From: Thermoleptolyngbya sichuanensis A183
GTDB lineage: Bacteria > Cyanobacteriota > Cyanobacteriia > Elainellales > Elainellaceae
Length of the DNA: 64,000 nt
Assembly (NCBI RefSeq): GCF_013177315.1
Contig: NZ_CP053661.1
Coordinates: 2,790,001 to 2,854,000 of the forward strand
Direction: 5' to 3'
The position numbers and the translations under genes are program-made. Shown here piece by piece: positions 44,856-54,862 of this stretch. Under the pieces are notes generated by a model. That model was not told where the DNA came from. It did not search any database and was given only the letters and a program-made list of their open reading frames with translations. The stretch's first letter is position 1; the number at the start of each line of letters is the position of its first letter.

Positions 44856-45956
44856 ATGACAACTCAATTGACACTTCCAGCCTTGGGCTGGAGCGATCGC
44901 TTTGTGCCCCACTTTTCGCCGTATCGAGCAGCGGGTTATGTGCCTGCTCGCGTGGTTCAAGAGCATCGCGGCCGCTATCAAGTTTATTGCGAAACAGGAG
45001 AATACTCGGGTGAAGTCTCCGGCAAATTTCGCCATCTGGCAACGAGTCCGCGCAGCTTTCCGGCAGTAGGCGATTGGGTGGCGCTGGCGTTCGCCTCGCC
45101 AGACGGCATCGCTTCCTCATCAGACCGTCACGCGATCATCCACGCCGTGCTGCCTCGCCAGAGCGAGTTTGTGCGGAAGGCTGCTGGCAGCAAAACTGAG
45201 GAACAGGTGATCGCGGCGAACGTAGACACCGTGTTTCTCATGACTGGGCTAGACCACGACTTTAACCTGCGGCGGGTGGAGCGCTACCTGATGTTGGCGT
45301 GGGATAGCGGCGCACGGCCTGTGATTGTGCTAAATAAAGCAGATCTGTGTCCCAACCTGGGCGATCGCCTTGCTGAGCTAGAAGAGGTGGCGTTTGGTGT
45401 GCCGATCGTGGCCATCAGCGCTCTGCATGGCGAGGGCATCGATGCGCTCGTTTCTTACTTGCAACCGGGATACACCGTGGCGCTGCTTGGCTCCTCTGGC
45501 GTGGGCAAATCTACACTGACCAATAGTTTGCTAGCCCACGCTGCCCAGGCCACGCAAGCCGTGCGCGCCGACGACAGCCGGGGACGACACACCACCACCG
45601 GGCGATCGCTCTGTCTGTTGTCCTCTGGCGCGCTCTTGCTGGATACGCCAGGAATGCGTGAATTGCAGCCCTGGGCCACCGAAGACAGCCTCAGCCAAAC
45701 CTTTGAGGATGTTGAAGCGCTGGCGACTCAGTGCCGCTTTCGCGACTGTCGGCATGAGCAGGAACCGGGCTGTGCAGTGCAAGGGGCGATCGCCAGCGGA
45801 ACGCTTGACCCCAAACGGCTTGCCAGCTACCAAAAGCTACAAGGCGAGCTAGCTTATCTGGAACGGCGACAAGATCAGCAAGCCCAACTCGCCGAAAAAC
45901 AACGCTGGAAGCAAATTCACAAACAACTGCGAAACCATCCCAAGCTGAGACAATAG
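44856..45956 (+). CDS. rsgA: Ribosome small-subunit-dependent GTPase RsgA
   Basis: A 366-residue circularly permuted GTPase that helps late 30S subunit maturation. It has an N-terminal OB-fold, G4 NKAD, G1 GSSGVGKST (about residue 212), G3 DTPGMREL (about 264), and a C-terminal zinc motif [18 protein letters not shown]. The order G4-G1-G3 is diagnostic of the family. The length is normal, with a long basic C-terminal helix. Confidence 0.95.
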   Translation: MTTQLTLPALGWSDRFVPHFSPYRAAGYVPARVVQEHRGRYQVYCETGEYSGEVSGKFRHLATSPRSFPAVGDWVALAFASPDGIASSSDRHAIIHAVLPRQSEFVRKAAGSKTEEQVIAANVDTVFLMTGLDHDFNLRRVERYLMLAWDSGARPVIVLNKADLCPNLGDRLAELEEVAFGVPIVAISALHGEGIDALVSYLQPGYTVALLGSSGVGKSTLTNSLLAHAAQATQAVRADDSRGRHTTTGRSLCLLSSGALLLDTPGMRELQPWATEDSLSQTFEDVEALATQCRFRDCRHEQEPGCAVQGAIASGTLDPKRLASYQKLQGELAYLERRQDQQAQLAEKQRWKQIHKQLRNHPKLRQ

Positions 45957-46094
45957 TCCTTGAATGTGAAAAGCACCGTGTGGCAGTGCGGGAGTTACTT
46001 ACTCAGGGTGAACCCGCACCGCTACTACGACGCTACGGCAAACCCCACATGTGCCTTATCTCATCTTGTTTCTTTGCTGCCAGTCCAGTCCATC

Positions 46095-47192
46095 CTAGCC
46101 CGCCTGCACGAGCCTTGCTGCGTATACCTTTTGGTAATAATCCTGATATTCAGCCGAGAGCAGCGGTTGCCACCAAGCGGCGTTGTCCAGGTACCACTGC
46201 ACCGTCTTGCGGAGGCCGGTTTCCAGCGTTTCGGCAGGCTCCCAGCCCAGTTCGGTTCTGATTTTGGTGGCGTTGATGGCATAGCGGCGGTCGTGCCCCG
46301 GACGGTCTTTCACAAAGGTAATCAGCGAACGGGGTTCGGCGGGCAGGCTAGGGGCCAGTTCCGCCATCAGGTCACAGAGTTTGTGAACCAAGTCGATATT
46401 CTTTACCTCATTGTTGCCGCCGATGTTGTAGGTTTCGCCTGGTTTAGCCTGATGAATCACCGTATCCAGCCCCCGGCAGTGGTCGCCCACATACAGCCAG
46501 TCGCGGACGTTTTGCCCATCGCCATAGACGGGCAGCGGTCGCCCCATCAGGATATTGATGCACATCAGCGGAATCAGCTTTTCGGGGAAGTGGAACGGGC
46601 CGTAGTTGTTGGAGCAATTGGTAATCAGCGTTGGCATCCCGTAAGTGTGGAAGTAGGCCCGCGCTAGGTGGTCGCTGCCTGCTTTGGAGGCGGAATAGGG
46701 GCTGTTGGGCGCGTAGGGTGTGGTTTCGCTAAAGGCGGGGTCTTCGGGGTTCAGGCTGCCATACACCTCGTCGGTGGAAACATGAAGAAATCGGAAGTGG
46801 TCGGGCTGTCCCATACCATCCCAATACTGCCGAAACGCTTCCAGCAGCGTGAACGTTCCGACGACGTTGGTTTGCACAAACGCAGCCGGGCCGAGAATCG
46901 AGCGATCGACGTGGGATTCTGCCGCCAGATGGGCCACCATGTCGATCGCCTCTTCCCGCAGCAGCGCGTCAATCAGCGGGCGATCGCAAATATTCCCCTG
47001 CACAAACCGGAAGTTGGGATTTGCCTCCAGGGGTTCCAGCGTTTTGCGGTTGCCTGCGTAGGTGAGTGCGTCCAACACAACGAGGCGATCGCCCGGATAC
47101 TGCTCAGCCCAGTGATAGACCAAGTTTGACGCGATAAAGCCAGCGCCGCCAGTGATTAAGATGCGGCGGGGGGTGCGGAGGGTGGAGGTCAT
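46095..47192 (-). CDS. rfbB: dTDP-glucose 4,6-dehydratase
   Basis: A 365-residue short-chain dehydrogenase of the RfbB family (second step of dTDP-L-rhamnose synthesis): [17 protein letters not shown] motif, [19 protein letters not shown] and [15 protein letters not shown] with the catalytic Tyr-Lys, then [11 protein letters not shown]. It is the last gene of the minus-strand rfbC-rfbD-rfbA-rfbB cluster, which is convergent with rsgA. Confidence 0.96.
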   Translation of the reverse strand: MTSTLRTPRRILITGGAGFIASNLVYHWAEQYPGDRLVVLDALTYAGNRKTLEPLEANPNFRFVQGNICDRPLIDALLREEAIDMVAHLAAESHVDRSILGPAAFVQTNVVGTFTLLEAFRQYWDGMGQPDHFRFLHVSTDEVYGSLNPEDPAFSETTPYAPNSPYSASKAGSDHLARAYFHTYGMPTLITNCSNNYGPFHFPEKLIPLMCINILMGRPLPVYGDGQNVRDWLYVGDHCRGLDTVIHQAKPGETYNIGGNNEVKNIDLVHKLCDLMAELAPSLPAEPRSLITFVKDRPGHDRRYAINATKIRTELGWEPAETLETGLRKTVQWYLDNAAWWQPLLSAEYQDYYQKVYAARLVQAG

Positions 47193-47308
47193 AGGAGGGG
47201 TAAGAGATGAATTAGGTTGGGGAGTTCTTGGGATGCTTTGGGATGCCTAAGGTAAGCAGAGGTGAGATGGGATGAATCCCTTCCCTCAAGAGGAAACTAC
47301 GCGATTCC

Positions 47309-48382
47309 CTACGCCAGGTCGATCTGGCAATCGTCGCCAATCATAAACCGCAGGGCTTTGGGCCGCTGGGGCGCAACGCGCAGGTTCGCCCGCTGACCAA
47401 TGACGCTATCCACAATGCGCTGGTGAATGCCCACGATTTTTGCCTGTTGCAGGACAACACTGTGTTCCAGATCGGTCTCAACCAGCGTCACGCCATCGGC
47501 AATGCTGCTGTAGGGCCCGATGAAACAGTTTTCGATGTGGCAATGCCTGCCAATGGACACAGGGCCGCGAATGGTAGAGTTCACAATCTTGGCCCCTTCG
47601 CCGATTTCCACACGACCAGAAATTTGACTGCGCTCATCCACATCGCCGCGAATGCTGGACTGCAAGTAGTTGTCCAGAATCAGCCGATTGGCTTCTAGCA
47701 GGTCGTCTTTTTTCCCAGTGTCGAGCCACCAGCCCCGGAGCTTAAAGGCTTCGACTTTGTGATTCAAATCGATGAGCTTTTGGATAGCATCGGTAATTTC
47801 CAACTCACCACGGGCTGAGGGCTGGATCTGGGCGATCGCCTCGTGAATCTTGGGCGAAAACAGGTAAACCCCCACCAGCGCCAGATTAGACGGAGGCACT
47901 TTGGGCTTTTCTACCAAACGCAGGATGCGCCCGGTTTTATCCACCTCGGCCACGCCAAAGGCAGTGGGATTTGGCACTTCGCACAGCAGCGTCAGCGCGT
48001 CCAGCGTGTTGGTCTTAAACTGATCCACCAGTCCGTCCAGACAGCCTTCTACCAGGTTGTCGCCCAGGTACATGACAAACGGCGCGTCGCCCAAAAATGG
48101 CTGGGCGATTTTGACCGCATGGGCCAGACCCGCAGGCTGGTCTTGCAGGATGTAGGTAATCTGGGCACCAAACTGGCTGCCGTCGCCCGTTTTTGCTTTC
48201 ACCTCGTCGCCCGTTTCGGGGCTGATAATGATGCCGATTTCCGTGATGCCGCAGGCGGCGATCGCCTCCAGTCCGTACCAGAGAATCGGCTTGTTTGCCA
48301 CGGGAACCAGTTGCTTTGCGCCAGTGTAGGTCAGGGGACGCAGGCGCGTGCCTTTTCCGCCAGAGAGAACGATGGCTTTCAT
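47309..48382 (-). CDS. rfbA: Glucose-1-phosphate thymidylyltransferase, long form
   Basis: A 357-residue nucleotidyltransferase (first step of dTDP-rhamnose synthesis) with LSGGKGTRLRPLTYTGAKQLVPVANKPI, YLGDNLVEG and VEKPKVPPSN. A C-terminal left-handed beta-helix region (IRGDVDERSQISGRVEIGEGAKIVNSTIRGPVSIGRHC) makes it the long cyanobacterial and archaeal type, unlike the 290-residue enterobacterial RmlA. It is followed by rfbB after 116 bp. Confidence 0.93.
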   Translation of the reverse strand: MKAIVLSGGKGTRLRPLTYTGAKQLVPVANKPILWYGLEAIAACGITEIGIIISPETGDEVKAKTGDGSQFGAQITYILQDQPAGLAHAVKIAQPFLGDAPFVMYLGDNLVEGCLDGLVDQFKTNTLDALTLLCEVPNPTAFGVAEVDKTGRILRLVEKPKVPPSNLALVGVYLFSPKIHEAIAQIQPSARGELEITDAIQKLIDLNHKVEAFKLRGWWLDTGKKDDLLEANRLILDNYLQSSIRGDVDERSQISGRVEIGEGAKIVNSTIRGPVSIGRHCHIENCFIGPYSSIADGVTLVETDLEHSVVLQQAKIVGIHQRIVDSVIGQRANLRVAPQRPKALRFMIGDDCQIDLA

Positions 48383-48485
48383 GGGGTCACCAGAGGTTGG
48401 GGATGAGAACGGTCGCGATTTTGGATTTTTGATTTTGGATTTTGGACTTGGATTTTAGAGGACGATTGGGTAGGGACGGAGGGTT

Positions 48486-49415
48486 CTAGGAATGACCGGG
48501 CACAGCGGCTTGCAGGTCAGCCAGCATTCGCCGCAGGCTTTGCCGCCAGTAGGGGAGAGAGTCTCCGAGCAGGGCAGCGGTCTTTTTGCCCGACAGCACG
48601 GAATAGGCAGGGCGGGGCGCGGGCAGGGGATATTCGTCGGTGGTGATGGGGACGACGCGCTGCACGGTGAGCGGATAGCCCAGGGCTTCGGCTTCTTCAA
48701 AAATGGCAACTGCAAAGTCGTACCAGCTAATCACGCCCGTATTCGTAACGTGGTAGATGCCGCCGATGGGGGCTGCGGGCGGAGTGGTGGAGGCATTGAG
48801 GGCGCGGACGGTGAAGCCTGCGATCGCACCTGCCAAGTCTGCGGCCCAAGTGGGGCTGCCGACCTGATCCGTCACCACGCGCAGTTCTTCGCGGCTGCTG
48901 CCCACGCGCAGCATGGTTTTCACAAAGTTTCCAGCGCCATACACGCCATAAACCCAGGACGTTCGCAAAATCATGTACTGATTGAGGCGATCGCCCAGCA
49001 CGTCCTGAATTCCCACCTCTCCCAAATGCTTCGATTTTGCATACGCGCCGATGGGATTGGGCGTGTCGATTTCAAGATAGGGCGTATTCTTCGTACCGTC
49101 AAATACGTAATCTGTGGAAATATGAATGAGGGATGCACCTGTTTCCTTGCAGCATTCCGCCAGGATTTTTGGAGCTATGCCGTTAATGGTATTTGCCAGT
49201 TCCGGTTCCTGTTCTGCTTTATCTACCGCAGTGTAGGCAGCCGCGTTCACAATTACGTCCGGCTGGAGTTCGTAGATCGTTTGCTTGAGCGTGTCCGGCG
49301 CGGCAAGGTTCAAGCGAGCGCGATCGCACGCAATCACGTCACCAATGGGCGCGAGCGATCGCACCAGTTCTTGCCCCACCTGCCCAGTTGCGCCCGTGAG
49401 CAAAATCCGGCTCAT
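48486..49415 (-). CDS. rfbD: dTDP-4-dehydrorhamnose reductase
   Basis: A 309-residue reductase (last step of dTDP-L-rhamnose synthesis): LLTGATGQVGQELVRSL, DVIVNAAAYTAVDKAE, HISTDYVFDGTKNTPY, and YAKSKHLGE with the catalytic Tyr-Lys. Its start overlaps the end of rfbC by four bases. A GATTTTGG repeat patch lies in the gap before rfbA. Confidence 0.95.
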   Translation of the reverse strand: MSRILLTGATGQVGQELVRSLAPIGDVIACDRARLNLAAPDTLKQTIYELQPDVIVNAAAYTAVDKAEQEPELANTINGIAPKILAECCKETGASLIHISTDYVFDGTKNTPYLEIDTPNPIGAYAKSKHLGEVGIQDVLGDRLNQYMILRTSWVYGVYGAGNFVKTMLRVGSSREELRVVTDQVGSPTWAADLAGAIAGFTVRALNASTTPPAAPIGGIYHVTNTGVISWYDFAVAIFEEAEALGYPLTVQRVVPITTDEYPLPAPRPAYSVLSGKKTAALLGDSLPYWRQSLRRMLADLQAAVPGHS

Positions 49416-49957
49416 GCAAACACCTCCGCCTCGCAGAACGGCGTGCCCGCTTGGTCTTTGGCAGAGAGAATCGGTTCGCCCTCCAGCGGCCAGGCGATCG
49501 CCAGATCGGGGTCATTCCACAAAATGCTGCGCTCGTGCTGCGGCGCGTAATAGTCCGTCGTTTTATACAGCACTTCCGCAAAATCTGACACTACCACAAA
49601 CCCGTGGGCAAATCCCGGCGGAACCCAAAGCTGCCGCTTGTTTTCAGCGCTCAGTTCGCAACTCACCCACATGCCAAAGGTGCGCGATGATTTTCGCAAA
49701 TCGAGCGCCACATCGAAGATCGTGCCCACGGTAACGCGCACTAGCTTTCCCTGGGTTTGCTGAATTTGATAATGCATTCCCCGCAGCACGTTTTTAGCAG
49801 AGCGGGAATAGTTATCCTGCACAAACCGAAGCCTTAGCCCAGTTTTGTCTTGAAAAACCTGCTCGTTGTAGCTCTCAAAAAAAAAGCCGCGACTGTCCCC
49901 AAACACCTTGGGTTCCAGGATCAGCACGTCGGGAATTTCAGTCGGAACGACGTTCAT
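49412..49957 (-). CDS. rfbC: dTDP-4-dehydrorhamnose 3,5-epimerase
   Basis: A 181-residue cupin epimerase (third step of dTDP-rhamnose synthesis): DSRGFFFESYNEQVF, QDNYSRSAKNVLRGMHYQIQ with the catalytic His region, and WVPPGFAHGFVV. It is the first gene of the four-gene minus-strand rhamnose operon and overlaps rfbD. Confidence 0.96.
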   Translation of the reverse strand: MNVVPTEIPDVLILEPKVFGDSRGFFFESYNEQVFQDKTGLRLRFVQDNYSRSAKNVLRGMHYQIQQTQGKLVRVTVGTIFDVALDLRKSSRTFGMWVSCELSAENKRQLWVPPGFAHGFVVVSDFAEVLYKTTDYYAPQHERSILWNDPDLAIAWPLEGEPILSAKDQAGTPFCEAEVFA

Positions 49958-50331
49958 TCAAGCCTCTCGCATTTCACTCAGTTGCATTCACTCAGCGCGA
50001 TCGCTCGCAATCCACTTGCCCGCACCCCGCACCCCGCCATCCTTAATTTATGTATCCCTATTCATGTCGCGGAGTCATGTGCGAATTACGCCAGCGCAGC
50101 CTTAGCGCAGCCCCAGCACAGACCTAGAGTGCCCGCTGAGCTTCGATTGTTAACGAATGCAATCTAGATTCAGTAAAGGTACGGGAAAAGGCGCGGTCAG
50201 CAGGGTTCGGAAAAAGATTAAGAAAAAATTAGCAACGGGTGAAGCTTTGGTAGATGTCGGCTAGCGCACCTGGGATCGGCTTCGCAATCCGTTACATGTA
50301 GCGGCAGATGTATTTCTATGACTGAATCTCT
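49958..50331. other. Divergent region rfbC / deacetylase
   Basis: 374 bp that should contain the promoter of the rfbCDAB operon and that of the plus-strand cell-wall gene. No RNA gene or repeat of note was seen. Confidence 0.45.
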
Positions 50332-52254
50332 ATGGCGCGGTCTCGCAGACGGGGCGGGTTCGTTGGGCTGAGGGAGCACTCCCTGGCCGGGGTTCGAGGA
50401 GTGATGCAGCGATGGATTAGACGGGCGCTTCCTGTAGGGATTGCTTTGCGAATCGCCCTACCGCTGGCAGGCAGCCTGTCGCTGGGTGGGCTGGGCGTAG
50501 GCAGCGCTGCGGAGCCGTCAGATAGGGCCGTGGAAGCTAAGGTAAGGCGGTTTGGAACCGAGTGCCCGGTGAATCGGCCCGTTGCCCAGGAAGCTGAGGT
50601 AGCGGGGCCTTTGGCGAGCAACGCTGGGGGGCATTCAGCGCCGTTGTTCTCCAGCGTGAGCGATATGCTGAGGGCACTGCCGCTGGCGGCTCCGTTTCCA
50701 CAGATTCACCCACAGGCGCGGCTGGGGCGTGTGCCTGTGCTGATGTATCACGACGTGCTGCCTCGCAAAGAGGTGTTTTTTGATGTCACCCCGGCGGAGT
50801 TTGAAGCGCACCTGCAAGCCATTCGGGACAGCGGACTGACCCCGATTCATCTGGATCAACTGGTGGCGCACCTGGCCACGGGCGCACCGCTGCCACCGAA
50901 GCCTGTGCTGCTGAGCTTTGACGATGGCTATTTGGGGCATTACGAACACGTTTACCCGCTGCTGAAGCAGTATGGCTATCCCGGCGTGTTTGCGATCTAC
51001 ACGGGCAAGGTGGAGCGCAACTATGGGCGACCGGGGCTGACCTGGGCCCAACTGCGGGAGATGGCGGCCGACCCGCTGGTGGCGATCGCCTCCCACAGCA
51101 TCACCCATCCCAAAAACCTGGCTGATTTGGACGACCCTGAACTGCGCTGGGAAGTGACGGAATCCAAGCGCATATTGGAAGAAAAGCTGGGCGTTTCGGT
51201 AAAGCACTTTGTCTATCCCGAAGGCAACTATGACGAGCGGGTAAAGGCAGCCGTGCGGCAGGCGGGCTATCGCTCGGCGCTGACCATGAGCAACCAAGTC
51301 GATCGGTTTGCTAACGAATCGGAGGATTTGCTGAGCATCGACCGCCTGGGCCAGTCAAAACTGTCGATGGCGATCGCCCAGGCCGACGGCGGCGCACCCT
51401 TGCCACCTCCGGGCAGCGCCTTCAACTTCACGGCTCCAGTTCGCAAGCGCCAGCTAGAGCTAGACGGCGTGCGGCTGGTGCTGTTTTCTGGCGGCCGCCC
51501 GGTAACGCTCCACGCCGACAGCCGCTATCAAGTGTCTGAAATTATCGCCAACACGCCCGCTGTTGCGGCGGTAGATGGTGGCTTCTTTTCGATGAAGTAT
51601 CTCGATTCCAACGTCATGATTGGCCCGGTCTATAGCCAGAACACAGGGCAGTTTGTGCCGGGGAGTGCCTGGGATATTTCCAAAATCGGCGGCCGGCCGC
51701 TGGTGCTGGTTGGGCCTGCTGGCGTGAAGTTTGTCCCTTTCAATCCGCAGCAGCACAACACGCTGGCAGGCATTCGCAAGCTGATGCCCGACGTGACGGA
51801 TGCCTTTGTGGCCGGGGCGTGGCTGGTGAAGGATGGAAAGGGGCGATCGCCCGCCTCCTTCCGGGATTTGTTTGGCTTCGACGTGCCCCGCCACCGGGCG
51901 TTTTGGGGCATCGACCAGGCAGGACAGCCCGTGGTGGGCGTGTCCAAGGAGCGGGTCGATTCGGTGGCCCTGGGCGAGCTGCTGAGTCGGGCAGGGCTGC
52001 GGGAGGTGGTGATGCTAGATTCGGGCGCAAGCGCGTCGCTGGCCCACGCAGATGAGCTGCTGGTGGACTATACGCCCCGCCCCGTGCCCCACGCCGTTGC
52101 GCTGTTTCCGCCCGTCGAAAGCGAGATGGCGCAGGGCTGTAGCGAACTTCCTGTGGCCAGGGCCGAGTCTGGCTGCAATGGGCGCGATCGCTGCCTGGAT
52201 GCCCTTACCGCGTTTGTGCCGGGCAGTGCGCCGCTGGATTCGGTTCCTCGATAA
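50332..52254 (+). CDS. Polysaccharide deacetylase fused to NAGPA-type phosphodiester glycosidase
   Basis: A 640-residue exported protein of two enzymes. A hydrophobic leader (ALPVGIALRIALPLAGSLSLGGLG) precedes a carbohydrate esterase 4 domain: VPVLMYHDVLP (about residue 133), LLSFDDGYLGHYEHVYPLL with the metal-binding DD (about 198), IASHSITHPKNL, and VYPEGNYDERV. The second half is a NAGPA domain (VAAVDGGFFSMKYL about 415; EVVMLDSGASASLAHADELLVDY about 562). It likely trims envelope or sheath polysaccharide. ATG 50332 is used; ATG 50404 (MQRWIRRALPVG) gives a cleaner signal peptide. Confidence 0.87.
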   Translation: MARSRRRGGFVGLREHSLAGVRGVMQRWIRRALPVGIALRIALPLAGSLSLGGLGVGSAAEPSDRAVEAKVRRFGTECPVNRPVAQEAEVAGPLASNAGGHSAPLFSSVSDMLRALPLAAPFPQIHPQARLGRVPVLMYHDVLPRKEVFFDVTPAEFEAHLQAIRDSGLTPIHLDQLVAHLATGAPLPPKPVLLSFDDGYLGHYEHVYPLLKQYGYPGVFAIYTGKVERNYGRPGLTWAQLREMAADPLVAIASHSITHPKNLADLDDPELRWEVTESKRILEEKLGVSVKHFVYPEGNYDERVKAAVRQAGYRSALTMSNQVDRFANESEDLLSIDRLGQSKLSMAIAQADGGAPLPPPGSAFNFTAPVRKRQLELDGVRLVLFSGGRPVTLHADSRYQVSEIIANTPAVAAVDGGFFSMKYLDSNVMIGPVYSQNTGQFVPGSAWDISKIGGRPLVLVGPAGVKFVPFNPQQHNTLAGIRKLMPDVTDAFVAGAWLVKDGKGRSPASFRDLFGFDVPRHRAFWGIDQAGQPVVGVSKERVDSVALGELLSRAGLREVVMLDSGASASLAHADELLVDYTPRPVPHAVALFPPVESEMAQGCSELPVARAESGCNGRDRCLDALTAFVPGSAPLDSVPR

Positions 52255-52295
52255 GTCCCCTACAATTCCTGTCCCGATGATTCCTGGAATTTGTC

Positions 52296-53225
52296 ATGAC
52301 TCAACCTGCGACCTCCTCTTCACAGCCGACTGAATCGCCCAAGCCGCCCAAGCCGACGGTCTGGGTGCGCCCGCGATCCCTGGGCTGGCGCAGTGCGTTA
52401 ACCAACGGGCGATCGCCCCATGCGTTGAAGCGATGGGTTGGGCGGTTCTGGCTGCCGCTGCTGCTGGGGCTGGGGGTTTTGCTGGGGGCATTGGGCCTAC
52501 ATTCGCTGGGGAACCCCTCAGTCTGGAATCCGCTGCTGCGCGTGGGTCGTCTACCCTGGCTAGAGATCCAGGCTGGCCAGACCGTGGGGCAACGGGAGAA
52601 CCCAGGGGCGATCGCCCTCTCCACTTCAGCGAATCCTGCCGGAGATCTGACCGAAGACCGTGACGAAGGTCGGGCCCCCCGGCCGCTGCCCCGCTACGGA
52701 CACTTCGCCTTTGCCGAAGCCGACCCAGCCGATCTGATGGTCGTCGCTAGCTATTCTCAGGACGTGGCCCAGCGGTTTGAGCAGTTGCACACCGACGCGG
52801 GGCTAGCACTGCTACAGATGATCGACGCGGCCCGGCTGGAGGGCGTGTGGATTGTGCCCGTGTCGGGGTTTCGGGACTATGAGCGGCAAACTCGCCTGTT
52901 TCGCATGAAAACCCATCAGTACGGCTCAGCAGAAGCAGCAGCACGGGCGGTGGCTCCCCCTGGCCACAGCGAACACCACACAGGCTATGCCATTGACCTG
53001 TCGGACGGGCTGGCGCGGGCGATGGACATCAGCCAGGCCTTTGGCAAAACGGCGGCCTATGCGTGGCTCACGCGCCGCGCGGCCGAGTTCGGCTTTGAGC
53101 TATCCTTTCCTGAAAATAATCCCCAGGGCGTGCAGTACGAACCCTGGCACTGGCGCTACGTCGGCACTCCGGAGGCGCGGCGGCTGTTTGAACCCGCCAA
53201 GTCTGAGGTCAGGAGCGTTGGTTAG
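52296..53225 (+). CDS. M15 (VanY-type) D-alanyl-D-alanine carboxypeptidase
   Basis: A 309-residue membrane-anchored peptidase. One transmembrane segment (FWLPLLLGLGVLLGALGLHSLG, about residues 50-70) precedes a proline-rich linker and a VanY-type zinc domain: SGFRDYERQTRLF, PPGHSEHHTGYAIDL (His and Asp ligands, about 226-238) and YEPWHWRYVG (Glu and His, about 288). It should trim peptidoglycan stem peptides in the periplasm. It follows the deacetylase gene by 41 bp, and the two may be co-transcribed. Confidence 0.9.
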   Translation: MTQPATSSSQPTESPKPPKPTVWVRPRSLGWRSALTNGRSPHALKRWVGRFWLPLLLGLGVLLGALGLHSLGNPSVWNPLLRVGRLPWLEIQAGQTVGQRENPGAIALSTSANPAGDLTEDRDEGRAPRPLPRYGHFAFAEADPADLMVVASYSQDVAQRFEQLHTDAGLALLQMIDAARLEGVWIVPVSGFRDYERQTRLFRMKTHQYGSAEAAARAVAPPGHSEHHTGYAIDLSDGLARAMDISQAFGKTAAYAWLTRRAAEFGFELSFPENNPQGVQYEPWHWRYVGTPEARRLFEPAKSEVRSVG

Positions 53226-53256
53226 AGGTTGATTTTGGATTTTGGAGTGGGGTAAA

Positions 53257-54438
53257 TCAGCTTTTCACGGGGCGGATGAGGACGACGGGGGTTTGCTCAT
53301 CGGCGTTTCCAGCGGGGTTGCTGATTAGCGCCTGGGTTAGGAACTCGTCGGTGAGTCCGGCGGTGGCGGCCAGCACTTTCACGGCTTTCAGGTCGTTCAC
53401 ATCGACGATTGCCGCCGCCAGCCCGGTTTCGCGCTTGATCTGGTCAACCACCTGCTGCGGATTTTCGGGCCCCAGCACGATGAACTGGTCGTAGGGCGGC
53501 AGTGTGCCCGTCACGTCGTCGATCAGTCGCGCCTGTTCGCCCGCAAGCTGGTAAAACAAGCCCGGTTTTTTGAGGAACTTTTTGGCGATCGCCCCCAGCA
53601 GAAACGCCCCCGCCACGCGCCACGGCCCGACGATATTCACCAGCGTTTGCATTCCGCAGGCCGTGGCCAGGCTGGAGGTGGGCAAAAAGTAGTAGCACAG
53701 GCGCTTGGCCAGCCAGCCGGGTTTGATTTCCGAGGGATGATGAAAGCGGTCTTGCATAATGGCAACGGGCGTTTCGCCAATGGTCACTACGTCGCCGGGC
53801 TGGGCGTGGGGCATGACGTAGCGCTTCACCACCGTTACGGGATCATCCAAATGTGTTAGCAGGTGGGTGCGAATGGGCAGTACGTCGGCAGCGGCGGTGG
53901 GTCGCCAGCGGTGCGAGTCTTCGCTGCTGGGAAACTTCAGCGGCACCATTACATGACGCACCTTGGGAATGCGTCCCTGGGGGCCGTAGGTGATGTAGTG
54001 AATCCGCACCCAGGCGGCTTGCAGGCTGCTGAGGTCGGGGCCTTTGATCTCCAGCGTTACTTCGGCATGGGTCGTCTTGCCAACTTTGACGATATAGCCA
54101 AACCAGTAGCCATCGGCGCGGGCGGGCGCGTCGGCGTGTTTCGGCGTGACCCAGATGCGGTGCGTGATGCCGTCGAGGGAGTCTTTGGAAAGCAGCGTCA
54201 CCTCAGCTTCTACGTGGGGCACCATAATTTCTAGCCGCTCGGTCAGGTTGCGAAACTCCACATCGCCCACCAGCACGTAGCGATCCGGCTCGTAGACATC
54301 CAGGTTCCACTCGCCGGGAGTGAGTAACAGTGCATTGCCTGGACGACGACGAAACTGTGCTTCCCAGGCGATCGCCCCCAGTCCCACCAGCCCTGCTGCA
54401 ATCCCCAATCCCGTTGTGATGATTCCCACGTCCGTCAT
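53257..54438 (-). CDS. CofE-like (F420-0 gamma-glutamyl ligase domain) protein
   Basis: A 393-residue protein with one N-terminal membrane segment (VGIITTGLGIAAGLVGLGAIAWEA), a beta-rich region, and a C-terminal domain resembling F420-0:gamma-glutamyl ligase (VMPHAQPGDVVTIGETPVAIMQDRFHHPSEIKPGWLAKRL; FIVLGPENPQQVVDQIKRETGLAAAIVDVNDLKAVKVLAAT). Such proteins are conserved in cyanobacteria, which are not generally F420 producers, so another glutamyl ligase role is possible. Function is unproven. Confidence 0.75.
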   Translation of the reverse strand: MTDVGIITTGLGIAAGLVGLGAIAWEAQFRRRPGNALLLTPGEWNLDVYEPDRYVLVGDVEFRNLTERLEIMVPHVEAEVTLLSKDSLDGITHRIWVTPKHADAPARADGYWFGYIVKVGKTTHAEVTLEIKGPDLSSLQAAWVRIHYITYGPQGRIPKVRHVMVPLKFPSSEDSHRWRPTAAADVLPIRTHLLTHLDDPVTVVKRYVMPHAQPGDVVTIGETPVAIMQDRFHHPSEIKPGWLAKRLCYYFLPTSSLATACGMQTLVNIVGPWRVAGAFLLGAIAKKFLKKPGLFYQLAGEQARLIDDVTGTLPPYDQFIVLGPENPQQVVDQIKRETGLAAAIVDVNDLKAVKVLAATAGLTDEFLTQALISNPAGNADEQTPVVLIRPVKS

Positions 54439-54862
54439 GCTCCCAACTATCGCCCTTCAGACTCTTCAGACTATTACACCAGAAGACTACACCAGAAGAC
54501 TGGACAACCCCGGCTCCTTGAAGCAATCGTCTTAGGTCAGAGATAAATTTACAAACCTTATTATTCTGCGTTAGGATGCACTCGGAATTCCTAATTTTTT
54601 AGTTTTTATAAAAGCTGTTATTGCTATCAACTGTCCCTAAATCTTCAAAGTCATAGTCGCAGAATCGTAAGTATCAGGTTTCCTGCGCCCCCTATTCCCT
54701 CCAGAATTCTCCAGCGCTGCAATCCACCTACGCTGCTTGGATTCTAGGATTTGGTAGACGGCGGATTCTTGCGTATTCTATCGGCTCAGTTGATGGTCGA
54801 TTCATTAGCTCAAGCAATACGTTAAGCCTACTAGACTGAGCGCAAGCCTACACGGAGCAACT
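54439..54862. other. AT-rich divergent region upstream of cruF
   Basis: About 420 bp with an AT-rich stretch (54540-54620). It should hold promoters for cruF-cruG and the minus-strand CofE-like gene. No ORF or RNA gene was recognised. Confidence 0.45.

Noticed and set aside
45960-46667. Plus-strand ORF of 235 codons and similar ones over the rfb genes
   Set aside because: They lie antisense to clear rfb enzymes and show no domain pattern.
48492-49550. Plus-strand ORF of 352 codons
   Set aside because: Antisense to rfbD and rfbC, both with full catalytic motifs.
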